From the NCBI GenBank assembly GCA_910585665.1, contig CAJUFI010000007.1:1-64000 (forward strand): DNA of 64,000 bases. The letters run 5' to 3'. Under the pieces are notes generated by a model. It had not been told where the DNA came from and searched no databases. It saw nothing but the letters and a program-made list of their open reading frames with translations. Each line of letters starts with the position of its first letter. Position 1 is the first letter of the stretch. The stretch is from an uncultured Acetatifactor sp. (GTDB lineage Bacteria > Bacillota > Clostridia > Lachnospirales > Lachnospiraceae). Positions 27,288 to 35,121 of this stretch are shown piece by piece. The position numbers and the translations under genes are program-made.

Positions 27288-30200
27288 ATGAACCTGAAAG
27301 AGCTGGAGAAGCAGTTTGCATGCCCGGATGGGGAGCGGCGTGCCATGCCGTTCTGGGCCTGGAACGGAGAGCTGGAGGAGGCGGAGCTGCTCCGCCAGAT
27401 TGATGTCATGAAGGAGATGGGGTTCGGAGGGTTCTACATGCACTCCAGGACTGGTCTCGGGACGGAATATCTGGGAGAGGAATGGTTCCGGCTGATTGAC
27501 AAATGTGCGGAATACGGCACGGCAATCGGCATGGAGCCCTGGCTGTACGATGAAGACCGCTGGCCCTCCGGTTCCGCGGGCGGTCTCGTGACCAAAGAGG
27601 AAGCCTACCGTTCCCTGTACCTGGTCATGGAAAAGCAGACACCGGAAGACAGGGCAAAGCAGATACAGGAGGGCACGGAGAAGCGGGCCCCGGAAGAGGG
27701 AGAAAAGCAGACGCCGGAAGACAGGGCAAAGCAGATACAGGAGGGCACGGAGAAGCGGGCCCCGGAAGAGGGAGAAAAGCAGACGCCGGAAGACAGGAAG
27801 AAGCAGGCATCAGAGGGGGAGGCTCCACAGAGGGATGGACGGGAGGAAGAGCCGATTCTGGTGTACGCCTGCCGCCTGGACGGAACTTCCTACACCCAGG
27901 GAAGGCCGCTTGCGCCCGGCGAGATGCCGGCCCCGGAGGAGACGGTGCTGTTCTTCTACGCCCGTCACCCGGAGGGCAACGACAATTATAACGGCTATAC
28001 CTACCTGGACACCATGAACAGGGAAGCCGTACAGGCCTATATCCGTTCCACCCATGAAGCCTACAAGGATGCGTGCGGCAGCCGGTTCGGAAAGTCCATC
28101 AAAGGCATTTTTACGGATGAACCTCACAGGGGCGGTCTGCTCACCCATTTTTCGGAGGGAGAAGAATGGGCAGTGCCCTATACGCCGATGCTGTTGGAGC
28201 AGTTTGAAGAAAGGTTCGGCTATGACCTGCGGGAGCGGCTTCCGGAGCTGTTCCTGAGAAAGGACGGCCAGGAGCTGTCCAAGACAACCTGGGACTACAT
28301 AGAACTGTGCCAGGAACTGTTCCTGGAGAATTTCGCGAAACCTATTTACCAGTGGTGCGAGGAAAACGGGCTGGAATTTACCGGCCATGTACTACATGAA
28401 GACAACCTTGTAGCCCAGACGGTCATGCAGGGGGCCCTGATGCGGTTCTATGAATACATGCACCGTCCCGGCGTGGATGTGCTGGGAATGAACAACCAGG
28501 CATTCTGGATTGCGAAGCAGATTCAGTCCGTGGCCAGGCAGCAGCAGAAAAAGTGGGTGCTGTCCGAGCTGAACGGCTGCACAGGCTGGCAGACTTCACT
28601 GGACACCTATAAAAACATCGGAGACTGGCAGCGGCTGTTCGGGATCAATTTCCGCTGTCCCCATTTGTCCTGGTATACCATGAAAGGCGAGGCGAAGCGC
28701 GACTACCCGGCCAGCATTCTGCACCAGTCCACCTGGTTCCGGGAGTATGAGACGCTGGAGACCTATTATGCGCGGCTCGGGGTGCTGCTGGACGGCGGTG
28801 AGCCGGAGTGCGGGCTGTTGGTAGTGAGCCCTATTGAAAGCGTGTGGGCCAGGGCCTATTCCGGCGCGTTCAAAGGCCTTTCCGCAAGGGATGCCGAGAT
28901 ACAGCGGCTGGAGAGGCAATATGCGGCGGTGTTCCACAGCCTTGCCGACAGGCGGATTGATTTTGACTACGGGGACGAGGATCATATCGCGCGGTTTGGC
29001 GCGGTAGAGGAGGGGCAGTTCAAGCTGGGGGCATGCCGGTATCGGAAGATTCTGGTGGCGGGCTGCGACACCATCCGGAGCACCACGCTGGATTTGCTGA
29101 ATCAATTCCTGGCTCAGGGAGGGACGGTTATCGTTGCGGGAGAGATCCCGAAATATGTGGACGCGGTTCCATCGGATGCCGCCGGGAAAATGGCGGAAAA
29201 GGCGGTGCGCATTCCCTTTGATGCGGAGGAAATCGCCGGAAGCTGCGGAAGCGGTAGGGAGATACGGGTGTCCGGCCAGGGTGATGGGGAGATTTTCGCC
29301 CAGGTAGTACAAAAGGACGGTCTGCGGATCGTGGCCCTTCTGAACAGGAACCGGGAGCAGGCCAGAGAGAGGCTTGCCATTGGACTGGGCGCCGGAAAAA
29401 GGGTGGAGCGGTGGGATGCCCGGACGGGCAGACGGTTTTTGGAAAAAGCGGAGCTTGCGGACGGCGGCTGGATGGTAGAGACGGATTTTGGTCCCGGTGA
29501 ATTCCGGATTTATGTGATTCCCCAGGAGGATTCCATTGGGACGGAACATTCCGGGCTTCCGCGGGTGTGCGGAAAGGGAAAACGCATTCCGGTTCCGGAG
29601 CGGCGGGAATGGGCCTACAGGCTGGACGAGCCGAACATATTTGTGTTGGACATGGTGACTGTCACATTGCCGGACGGCAGGCAGCTGGAGAGACAGGAGG
29701 TCTTGAAAGCGGACCGCAGCCTGCGGGAGACATACGGCTATCCCCCTCGGGGAGGCGACATGCTGCAGCCTTGGTACGCCATAAAATACAGGGAAGGCGC
29801 ACAGGAACCTCTCTGCAAAGCAAAGCTGCGGTACGAGTTTGAGGTTCAGAGCCTTCCGGAGCGGGATATCCTGCTTGTGACAGAGGATTTGGAGAATATC
29901 AGCCGGATAAGCGTGAACGGGACTGAGATCGCGCGGGCTCCCCTGGGCACATGGGTGGATATCTGCTTCCAGAAGCTTTCCGTGAGCCGTGGGCTTTTGA
30001 AAAAAGGGACCAACGAGATAGTGATGGAAATGGACTATATTCCCATAAACGGTCTCGAAGCCATATATCTGCTTGGAGAGTTCGGCGTGTGGAGATCCCG
30101 GGAAGGGGTGCCGGAAATGGGGGTGCTTCCGGAAAAGCTGCTGTTAGAAGACATTGCGGAGCAAGGGCTGCTGTTCTATTCGGGCAAGATTGTGTACCAC

Positions 30201-30551
30201 ATGGAAATGCCGGAAACGGTGAAAGGAAAGTCGGTCATATTGAAGGCCGCGCAGTTCGGCGGCTCCTGTATCCGCGTGAAAGGCGGCGGCAGGGAAGCCC
30301 TTCTCCCCTGGCAGCCCTATGAGGAGGACATCACGGAGCTGGCGGAAGCGGCGGAGGCGCTGGAGGTGGAAGTCATCCTGACGAGAAGGAATACCTTCGG
30401 CCCCCTGCACCAGCTTCCAGCCCTGGTAGACGGCTACGGGCCAGGCAATTTCCTGTCAAAGGGAGACCGCTGGAGTGACGGATATGTGACCTTGCCCCAG
30501 GGACTGCTGGGACAGCCGGAATTCTATGAGAGAAAAGGAGAGATGGAATAA
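27288..30551 (+). CDS. GH106-like glycoside hydrolase with a repeat insertion
   Basis: 1087 residues, no signal peptide. It matches the GH106 pattern well: MPFWAWNGELEEAELLRQID, GFGGFYMHSRTGLGTEYL, then MEPWLYDEDRWPSGSAGG. Later parts include FTDEPHRGG and ELNGCTGWQ with candidate catalytic carboxylates, and a C-terminal GH2-like jelly-roll (about 830-1087). GH106 enzymes remove alpha-L-rhamnose. Unusually, residues about 115-170 are a charged tandem repeat (QTPEDRAKQIQEGTEKRAPE type) placed inside the barrel, between a helix and the next strand. AAGGAGG precedes the ATG. Probably the end of the carbohydrate operon. Confidence 0.82.
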   Translation: MNLKELEKQFACPDGERRAMPFWAWNGELEEAELLRQIDVMKEMGFGGFYMHSRTGLGTEYLGEEWFRLIDKCAEYGTAIGMEPWLYDEDRWPSGSAGGLVTKEEAYRSLYLVMEKQTPEDRAKQIQEGTEKRAPEEGEKQTPEDRAKQIQEGTEKRAPEEGEKQTPEDRKKQASEGEAPQRDGREEEPILVYACRLDGTSYTQGRPLAPGEMPAPEETVLFFYARHPEGNDNYNGYTYLDTMNREAVQAYIRSTHEAYKDACGSRFGKSIKGIFTDEPHRGGLLTHFSEGEEWAVPYTPMLLEQFEERFGYDLRERLPELFLRKDGQELSKTTWDYIELCQELFLENFAKPIYQWCEENGLEFTGHVLHEDNLVAQTVMQGALMRFYEYMHRPGVDVLGMNNQAFWIAKQIQSVARQQQKKWVLSELNGCTGWQTSLDTYKNIGDWQRLFGINFRCPHLSWYTMKGEAKRDYPASILHQSTWFREYETLETYYARLGVLLDGGEPECGLLVVSPIESVWARAYSGAFKGLSARDAEIQRLERQYAAVFHSLADRRIDFDYGDEDHIARFGAVEEGQFKLGACRYRKILVAGCDTIRSTTLDLLNQFLAQGGTVIVAGEIPKYVDAVPSDAAGKMAEKAVRIPFDAEEIAGSCGSGREIRVSGQGDGEIFAQVVQKDGLRIVALLNRNREQARERLAIGLGAGKRVERWDARTGRRFLEKAELADGGWMVETDFGPGEFRIYVIPQEDSIGTEHSGLPRVCGKGKRIPVPERREWAYRLDEPNIFVLDMVTVTLPDGRQLERQEVLKADRSLRETYGYPPRGGDMLQPWYAIKYREGAQEPLCKAKLRYEFEVQSLPERDILLVTEDLENISRISVNGTEIARAPLGTWVDICFQKLSVSRGLLKKGTNEIVMEMDYIPINGLEAIYLLGEFGVWRSREGVPEMGVLPEKLLLEDIAEQGLLFYSGKIVYHMEMPETVKGKSVILKAAQFGGSCIRVKGGGREALLPWQPYEEDITELAEAAEALEVEVILTRRNTFGPLHQLPALVDGYGPGNFLSKGDRWSDGYVTLPQGLLGQPEFYERKGEME
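27630..27797 (+). repeat. 72-bp coding tandem repeat inside the GH106-like gene
   Basis: Units start at 27630, 27702 and 27774 with a period of 72 bases (24 codons); two full units and about one third of a third. Units differ by single bases, so the expansion looks recent. The insert is all Glu/Lys/Gln/Arg rich. Confidence 0.92.
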
Positions 30552-30716
30552 AGAAGACAGGAAAACCGGCACGCTGCATATGGTTATCAATACTACGAAT
30601 GCGGGACACAAAAACCATAAAATGTGATAAACGATGCGAAACATGTTGCTATTTCATACCAAAAGTGGTATCCTATACAATATATACTGTATGTCGATGA
30701 AATTTGCGGTAAGCTG
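30552..30716 (+). promoter_or_regulatory. Gap with a palindromic operator-like site
   Basis: After the GH stop there is no long gene. ATACCAAAAGTGGTAT (30656-30671) is a perfect 6-bp inverted repeat directly before a TATACAAT (30674-30681) -10-like sequence. An ATG at 30696 opens a short frame (MKFAVSCNKATGK...) that runs straight into the 106-bp element at 30717. This looks like a regulated promoter whose gene was replaced or broken by the element. Low certainty. Confidence 0.4.
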
Positions 30717-30822
30717 TAACAAAGCTACCGGAAAAACTGATGCAGCTTGTTCCGAAGAAAGCCTTGAAATTCAAGGGAAATCGCTGCAAGCTTGAATCAG
30801 TTGTCTGTAGGCAGCTCCTTAA
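30717..30822 (-). repeat. 106-bp palindromic element, copy E (diverged, reversed)
   Basis: Read on the minus strand it aligns end to end with the plus-strand copies (TAAGGAGCTGCCTACAGACA at the start) and has the same 106-base length. It is the most diverged copy. It faces copy A at 30879, so the two make a large imperfect inverted repeat. Confidence 0.8.
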
Positions 30823-30878
30823 GGCCGCCAGCCTATGCTCGTCTGGAGCAGAGCGGCGAATTCTGGCGGTCTTGAGCA

Positions 30879-30984
30879 TAAGGAATTGTCTACAAATAAC
30901 TGCTGCAAGTTTATGGCAATTTTTATTGTATTTCCGGGCTTTTGCCTGAAGCAATTGCAGCAGTTATTTTCCGACAATTCCTAA
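30879..30984 (+). repeat. 106-bp palindromic element, copy A
   Basis: Begins TAAGGAATTGTCTACAAATA and ends TTTTCCGACAATTCCTAA. The outer arms AGGAATTGTC/GACAATTCCT pair, as do the inner arms AACTGCTGCAA/TTGCAGCAGTT. The centre TTGTATTTCCGGGCTTTT is conserved between copies. It lies 28 bases upstream of degV, so it is in or near that gene's leader. Confidence 0.92.
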
Positions 30985-31012
30985 AGATACTTGTACGAAA
31001 GGCAATGAGTTT

Positions 31013-31930
31013 ATGAGCGAAGCGTATCATATCATCAGCGATGGTTCCTGTGACCTGCCGGTAGAGCTGGCAGCCGAGAAGAATATCACAGTGGTTCCTT
31101 TTTATGTGTCCTTTGACGATGAGCATTATCTGAAAGAGAATGTGGAGATTGGCATCAGGGACTTTTACCAGCAGATGGTGGACAGAAAGGGCGTGTATCC
31201 CAAGTCCTCCATGCCCTCCACACAGGATTACGTAGATGTCTTTCTGCCCTGGGCCCAGAAGGGCATCCCTGTCATCTGCATCTGCATCACCACCAAATTC
31301 AGCGGCTCCATGCAGTCCGCCCTGAACGCCAGGGAGATTGTGCACGAGACTTTGCCGGATGCCAGGATTACAGTCATAGACGCCACGGTGAACACAGTGC
31401 TGCAGGGCCTGTATGTGCTGGAAGCGGCGGCCCTTCGGGACAGCGGCATGGAGTACGAGGCCTGCGTGGCGCGGCTGGAGGAAATCAAGAGCACCGGGCG
31501 GATATTCTTCACCGTGGGGGATATGGAATACCTGAAGCACGGGGGGCGCATCGGGAAGGTGTCGGCAGTGGCGGGCAGCATACTGGGCATCCGGCCTGTC
31601 ATCACGCTGAGGGAGGGAGAGATTTTCCCTTCGGGCATCGACAGGGGAAGGAAGCGCACCACGGACAAGGCCATAAGCCTGCTGCTGGACTATCTGGCGG
31701 AAAACGGGCGGGAAATTAAGAGATACAGCATTTCCATAGGATTCGGATATGACTATGAGGAAGCGGTGGCATTTAAAAAGCATACGCTGGAAGTCCTGCG
31801 GGAGGAAGGGTATGACGTCGATGCGGCATCGATTCCTATTTACCAGATAGGCGCTACAATCAGCGTGCACACGGGGCCTTATCCACTGGGCTTTGGCATC
31901 ATTGAGAAGGGCATTCAGGACGGCCGTTGA
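31013..31930 (+). CDS. DegV family fatty-acid-binding protein
   Basis: 305 residues. It starts SEAYHIISDGSCDLPVELA, the typical DegV N-terminus, with KSSMPSTQDYVDVF and FTVGDMEYLKHGGRIGKVSA, both family hallmarks. DegV (FakB-type) proteins hold a fatty acid for phosphorylation by a FakA kinase, which is not in this window. Length is usual. The start is ATG 31013; the ribosome site GAAAGGCAATGAGTTT is weak. It converges on a HAD phosphatase gene with a shared terminator. A decayed copy of its 3' end lies at 27045. Confidence 0.93.
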   Translation: MSEAYHIISDGSCDLPVELAAEKNITVVPFYVSFDDEHYLKENVEIGIRDFYQQMVDRKGVYPKSSMPSTQDYVDVFLPWAQKGIPVICICITTKFSGSMQSALNAREIVHETLPDARITVIDATVNTVLQGLYVLEAAALRDSGMEYEACVARLEEIKSTGRIFFTVGDMEYLKHGGRIGKVSAVAGSILGIRPVITLREGEIFPSGIDRGRKRTTDKAISLLLDYLAENGREIKRYSISIGFGYDYEEAVAFKKHTLEVLREEGYDVDAASIPIYQIGATISVHTGPYPLGFGIIEKGIQDGR

Positions 31931-32046
31931 CAGGGCAAATGCGCTGTCCGGATGCGGCTATTTTGGCAAAAAGCTTATAGTCAGCGCGAAAGAATCACTT
32001 TGCAGAGTCAGGGTATTTTATGGAGTGCCACATGGGAATAGACTGT

Positions 32047-32868
32047 TCATAGAGCTTCGGTGCAGCGCATCAGAAGCTCTTTTATATTGGCGAAGCAGTA
32101 ATCCGCCGGATAGGGGGTGTCGGCCATGTCTTCCGGTTTCGCTTCCCCTGTGAAGACCACACATGTGTCGACTTCCCCGTTGATGCCGCAGGCAATGTCG
32201 GTGTAGAGCCGGTCGCCTACCACCAGGGTCTCCTCCCTGGAAAAACCGGACAGGGACAGGCACAGGTCTACCACCTGGCGGCTGGGTTTGCCCAGGTAGA
32301 CAGGCTTCTTGCCGGTGGAGTCCGTCAGCATGTTGCAGATAGCGCCGCAGTCGGGGACGAAGCCGAAATCGATAGGGCAGCACAGATCGGGGTTGGTGCC
32401 GTAGAAGGGCACATCCGTGGTGGAAAGGACTTTACAGGCCTGTACCAGCTTGCCGTAAGTCAGCTCGCTGTCGTAGGCAGCCACCACGCAGCTGATGCCC
32501 TCCTGTGCCGTCTCTACGATGTGCAGCCCGTTCTTTCGAAGCTCCGTGATAAAGGAGGCGGTGCCCAGGACGAAGACGTTCCTGTCTGCATAATGCTCCT
32601 GTAGGAAACGCAGGGTCATATAGCCGGAAGTGATGAACTGGTCTTCGGTGGTCTCCAGGTGGAAAGAGCTGCGGAATTTCTCCACATAATCTCTGCCGCT
32701 TTTGGTGGAATTGTTGGTGATGTAGTAAGCCTTGCCGCCGATGGAGCGGATGTGATCCAGCAGTTCGGCGCTGCCCTCGTACAGGGTGTCGCCCACTGCC
32801 AGGGTGCCGTCTATGTCGAAGAGGAATAGCTTTTTCTGTTTCAGGTTGTCGCGTGCATGTGAATCCAT
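32047..32868 (-). CDS. HAD-IIA family sugar-phosphatase (NagD-like)
   Basis: 273 residues. HAD motif I is FLFDIDGTLAVGD, motif II is YITNNSTKSGRDY (a NagD/PGP-type signature), and motif IV region is LVVGDRLYTDIACG. The NNST/K motif and the cap text AYDSELTYGKLVQACKVL place it in the HAD-IIA group that dephosphorylates small phosphorylated metabolites in the cytoplasm. ATG 32868 has GGAGG six bases upstream, and a good minus-strand promoter lies at 32929-32957. Its last codons overlap the terminator shared with degV. The exact substrate is unknown. Confidence 0.92.
   Translation of the reverse strand: MDSHARDNLKQKKLFLFDIDGTLAVGDTLYEGSAELLDHIRSIGGKAYYITNNSTKSGRDYVEKFRSSFHLETTEDQFITSGYMTLRFLQEHYADRNVFVLGTASFITELRKNGLHIVETAQEGISCVVAAYDSELTYGKLVQACKVLSTTDVPFYGTNPDLCCPIDFGFVPDCGAICNMLTDSTGKKPVYLGKPSRQVVDLCLSLSGFSREETLVVGDRLYTDIACGINGEVDTCVVFTGEAKPEDMADTPYPADYCFANIKELLMRCTEAL
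32051..32086. terminator. Shared terminator of degV and the HAD gene
   Basis: AGAGCTTC (32051-32058) / GAAGCTCT (32073-32080), 14-base loop, then TTTT on the plus strand. It overlaps the last codons of the convergent HAD gene. Confidence 0.8.
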
Positions 32869-32928
32869 GGCTGCCTCCGTGTGGGTTCGTTGTCCGGGGA
32901 TGACAGAGCCTGTCAAATCCCGCAGACC

Positions 32929-32957
32929 AGTATAGCACAGATGGGGGATTGGTGCAA
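32929..32957 (-). promoter_or_regulatory. Promoter of the HAD phosphatase gene
   Basis: Minus strand: TTGCAC (32952-32957), 17 bases, TATACT (32929-32934), about 60 bases before the start codon. Confidence 0.65.
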
Positions 32958-33156
32958 ATGGTTCCGGGATTCTGACAGGTGTTGTCCCCGGTTTGGCCCG
33001 GCTGGTCTTCCAGACAGACAAATGCGCCGCCTTTGCGCTGTGGACAGCCCAAAGGAAATCAGGCTGGCAACGGGGACGCTGATGGATATGATGCTTCCCG
33101 TCCGATCTTTGTTTTATGAAAAAGCTTGCATAATGTGTATTTTAATATTATGATGA

Positions 33157-33345
33157 AAAGGATTCAAACATAAACAGATTGTAGAGAACACACCCTTCGT
33201 TTTCGCGTCCTTTTCTGCGTCAGACCTTATCATACGTGTCTATTTTGACGACATAGAAGTTGAGGATTGCGTGCTGTACTATGCAACGGATATGGAAAAT
33301 GTAAAGCTGAGTGTATGGCGAGCGCACCGGAATATGAGAAAGTGA
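33157..33345 (+). pseudogene. Coding scar of an unrecognised gene
   Basis: An uninterrupted 62-codon frame with no ATG start reads ...FVFASFSASDLIIRVYFDD then IEVEDCVLYYATDMENVKLS and ends in RNMRK plus stop. The residue composition looks like a real protein, so this is probably the 3' end of a deleted gene. I do not recognise the family. The rest of the 32869-33471 gap holds the HAD promoter and a palindrome at 33415. Confidence 0.4.
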
Positions 33346-33414
33346 AACGATGTTCATCCTTTTCGGAGCGCAAGTAGTTATGGAAGCGAAGAGTGGACTG
33401 CTTAGCGAAAAGAA

Positions 33415-33434
33415 ATTATCATAAAAATGATAAT
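33415..33434. promoter_or_regulatory. 20-bp A/T-rich palindrome upstream of a lipoprotein gene
   Basis: ATTATCATAAAAATGATAAT, 8-bp perfect arms around AAAA, 37 bases before the lipoprotein start. It resembles metal-regulator operators (Fur/DtxR style), but identity cannot be shown. Confidence 0.45.
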
Positions 33435-33471
33435 CATAAAAAAGAAATGAAAATGCAAGGAGGACAAGACA

Positions 33472-34035
33472 ATGCGTATCAAAGAAAAATTATCTGTAGG
33501 AATCCTGTTGACAGGAATGCTTTTTCTGACCAGCTGTTCCATTGGGAAGAAGACGATTCTGACTTATGACGGAACCCTTGAGCTGGAACTGGGGAAAACC
33601 AAAATAGCCCAAGTCGCAGAAGCGGGATTTACAGATAAATATTCCTACGATGCAAAAGCCCAGATTGACAGCAGCTCATGGGAAAATTTCTATGCCATGA
33701 AGGGCGACGTCACCTACGGGACCATGTATGCCGCCAACAGGAGCTCGCGGAACGTGAGTTTCGAGGAGGGAGAGGTGTTCCGGGTGGTAATCGACTATGA
33801 TGACCCGGACTATGCCACCGGGGAAATCCTGATCAACGGCGTGAATTACGAAGGATACACCAGAGACCAGATCAAGGAAGCCATGAGCGGGGCGAAGATG
33901 ACCCTGGATTCCGATACCTATCTGAGCTTCGAGGACGGGAAATTCGAATACACCTTTCGGTTCGAAGAAGGTTCGGAAACCGTCAGCGGCATCAGCATCG
34001 ATGACGGAACGGACTGGGAGCTGGTCATAAATTAA
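33472..34035 (+). CDS. Small lipoprotein of unknown function
   Basis: 187 residues. Signal MRIKEKLSVGILLTGMLFLT with lipobox LTSC at 19-22, then a beta-rich acidic domain (ILTYDGTLELELGKTKIAQV, YDDPDYATGEILINGVNYEG). AAGGAGG precedes the ATG. It would be tethered on the outer face of the membrane. I do not recognise the domain. The 'program of small differences' feel (GDPVSYF-like calcium-poor, acidic) recalls the other small lipoprotein at 54431, but there is no clear alignment between them. A stem-loop and then the 106-bp element follow. Confidence 0.75.
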   Translation: MRIKEKLSVGILLTGMLFLTSCSIGKKTILTYDGTLELELGKTKIAQVAEAGFTDKYSYDAKAQIDSSSWENFYAMKGDVTYGTMYAANRSSRNVSFEEGEVFRVVIDYDDPDYATGEILINGVNYEGYTRDQIKEAMSGAKMTLDSDTYLSFEDGKFEYTFRFEEGSETVSGISIDDGTDWELVIN

Positions 34036-34077
34036 CTCACGACCGAAAAACATTTGCCAGATAAAACTGTATAACGA

Positions 34078-34127
34078 GTGAGCGCATCGGTGGTGTAAAA
34101 CAGTAAATGGAAAATGAATGCGCTCAC
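34078..34127 (+). other. Stem-loop downstream of the lipoprotein gene
   Basis: GTGAGCGCAT (34078-34087) pairs perfectly with ATGCGCTCAC (34118-34127), 30-base loop, no T-run. It sits 6 bases before copy B of the 106-bp element. Confidence 0.5.
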
Positions 34128-34132
34128 GAGTA

Positions 34133-34238
34133 TAAGGAAGTGTCTACAAATAACCGCTACAAGTTTGCAGCAATTTTTGTTGTATTTCCGGGCTTTTTCC
34201 TAAACAAATTGTAGCGGTTATTTTCCGACAATTCCTAA
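34133..34238 (+). repeat. 106-bp palindromic element, copy B
   Basis: TAAGGAAGTGTCTACAAATA to ACAATTCCTAA. The inner arms are AACCGCTACAA/TTGTAGCGGTT: both differ from copy A at matched positions, so pairing is kept. It is directly followed by a peptide scar (34239-34286). Confidence 0.92.
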
Positions 34239-34286
34239 GTCCAGGCCCATGTCCGGGTGCTGGGCGGAGCAGACGCGGAACTATAA
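34239..34286 (+). pseudogene. Coding scar ending VLGGADAEL, abutting the element
   Basis: Reads VQAHVRVLGGADAEL then TAA, starting at the first base after copy B. The same tail is encoded at 22080-22118. The element probably landed in, or replaced the front of, this gene. Confidence 0.4.
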
Positions 34287-34338
34287 TTAAGAAAAGTCTC
34301 CGCCAAAACATAGAAGCGGAACAGAAACGAGGAAACAT

Positions 34339-35112
34339 ATGAAACTGATATCATGGAACGTAAACGGACTGCGGGCCTGCATGCAGAAGGGCTTCCTGGA
34401 TTATTTCCAGGAGGCGGAAGCCGATATTTTCTGTCTCCAGGAGACAAAGCTGCAGGCCGGCCAGATAGAGCTGGACCTCCCCGGTTACCACCAATATTGG
34501 AACTACGCGGAGAAGAAAGGCTATTCCGGAACGGCCCTCTTTACCAGGACAGAGCCCCTGAACGTGACATACGGCATCGGCGTGGAAGAGCATGACCACG
34601 AGGGGCGCGTCATTACGGCGGAATATGAGGATTATTACGTCTCTACGGTCTACGTGCCCAATTCCCAGCGGGAACTGACCAGGCTGGGATACCGCATGGA
34701 GTGGGAGGAGGCCTTCCTTGGCTATATCAAGAACCTGGAAAAGACCAAACCTGTCATCTACTGCGGCGACCTGAACGTGGCCCATCAGGAGATTGACCTG
34801 AAGAACCCCAAGACCAACCGCCGCAACGCGGGCTTCACCGACGAAGAGCGGAATTGCTTCACCAAAGTCCTGGAAAGCGGCTTCCTGGACACTTTCCGCC
34901 ACCTCTATCCGGAGGCCAGGGACGCATACTCCTGGTGGTCCTACATGGGACAGGCCAGGGCCAGGAACGTAGGCTGGCGCATCGACTACTTTGTGGCATC
35001 GGAATCGCTGAAAGAAAAGCTCGCGGACGCGAAGATCCACTCCCAGATTATGGGTTCCGACCACTGCCCAGTGGAGCTGGATCTGAAAGAAGCTTCTTCT
35101 CAGGATTCATAG
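34339..35112 (+). CDS. exoA: Exodeoxyribonuclease III (AP endonuclease)
   Basis: 257 residues. It starts MKLISWNVNGLRACMQKGFL and has the metal-binding Glu in IFCLQETKLQ, the catalytic Asp/Asn in IYCGDLNVAHQEIDL and the C-terminal SDHCPVELDL, all ExoIII/APE1 hallmarks. It cuts DNA at abasic sites in base-excision repair. The ATG follows GAGGAAAC. A base-excision glycosylase gene starts 9 bases downstream, so the two form a repair operon: the glycosylase makes abasic sites and this enzyme cuts them. Confidence 0.96.
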   Translation: MKLISWNVNGLRACMQKGFLDYFQEAEADIFCLQETKLQAGQIELDLPGYHQYWNYAEKKGYSGTALFTRTEPLNVTYGIGVEEHDHEGRVITAEYEDYYVSTVYVPNSQRELTRLGYRMEWEEAFLGYIKNLEKTKPVIYCGDLNVAHQEIDLKNPKTNRRNAGFTDEERNCFTKVLESGFLDTFRHLYPEARDAYSWWSYMGQARARNVGWRIDYFVASESLKEKLADAKIHSQIMGSDHCPVELDLKEASSQDS

Positions 35113-35121
35113 AGGATGGGG

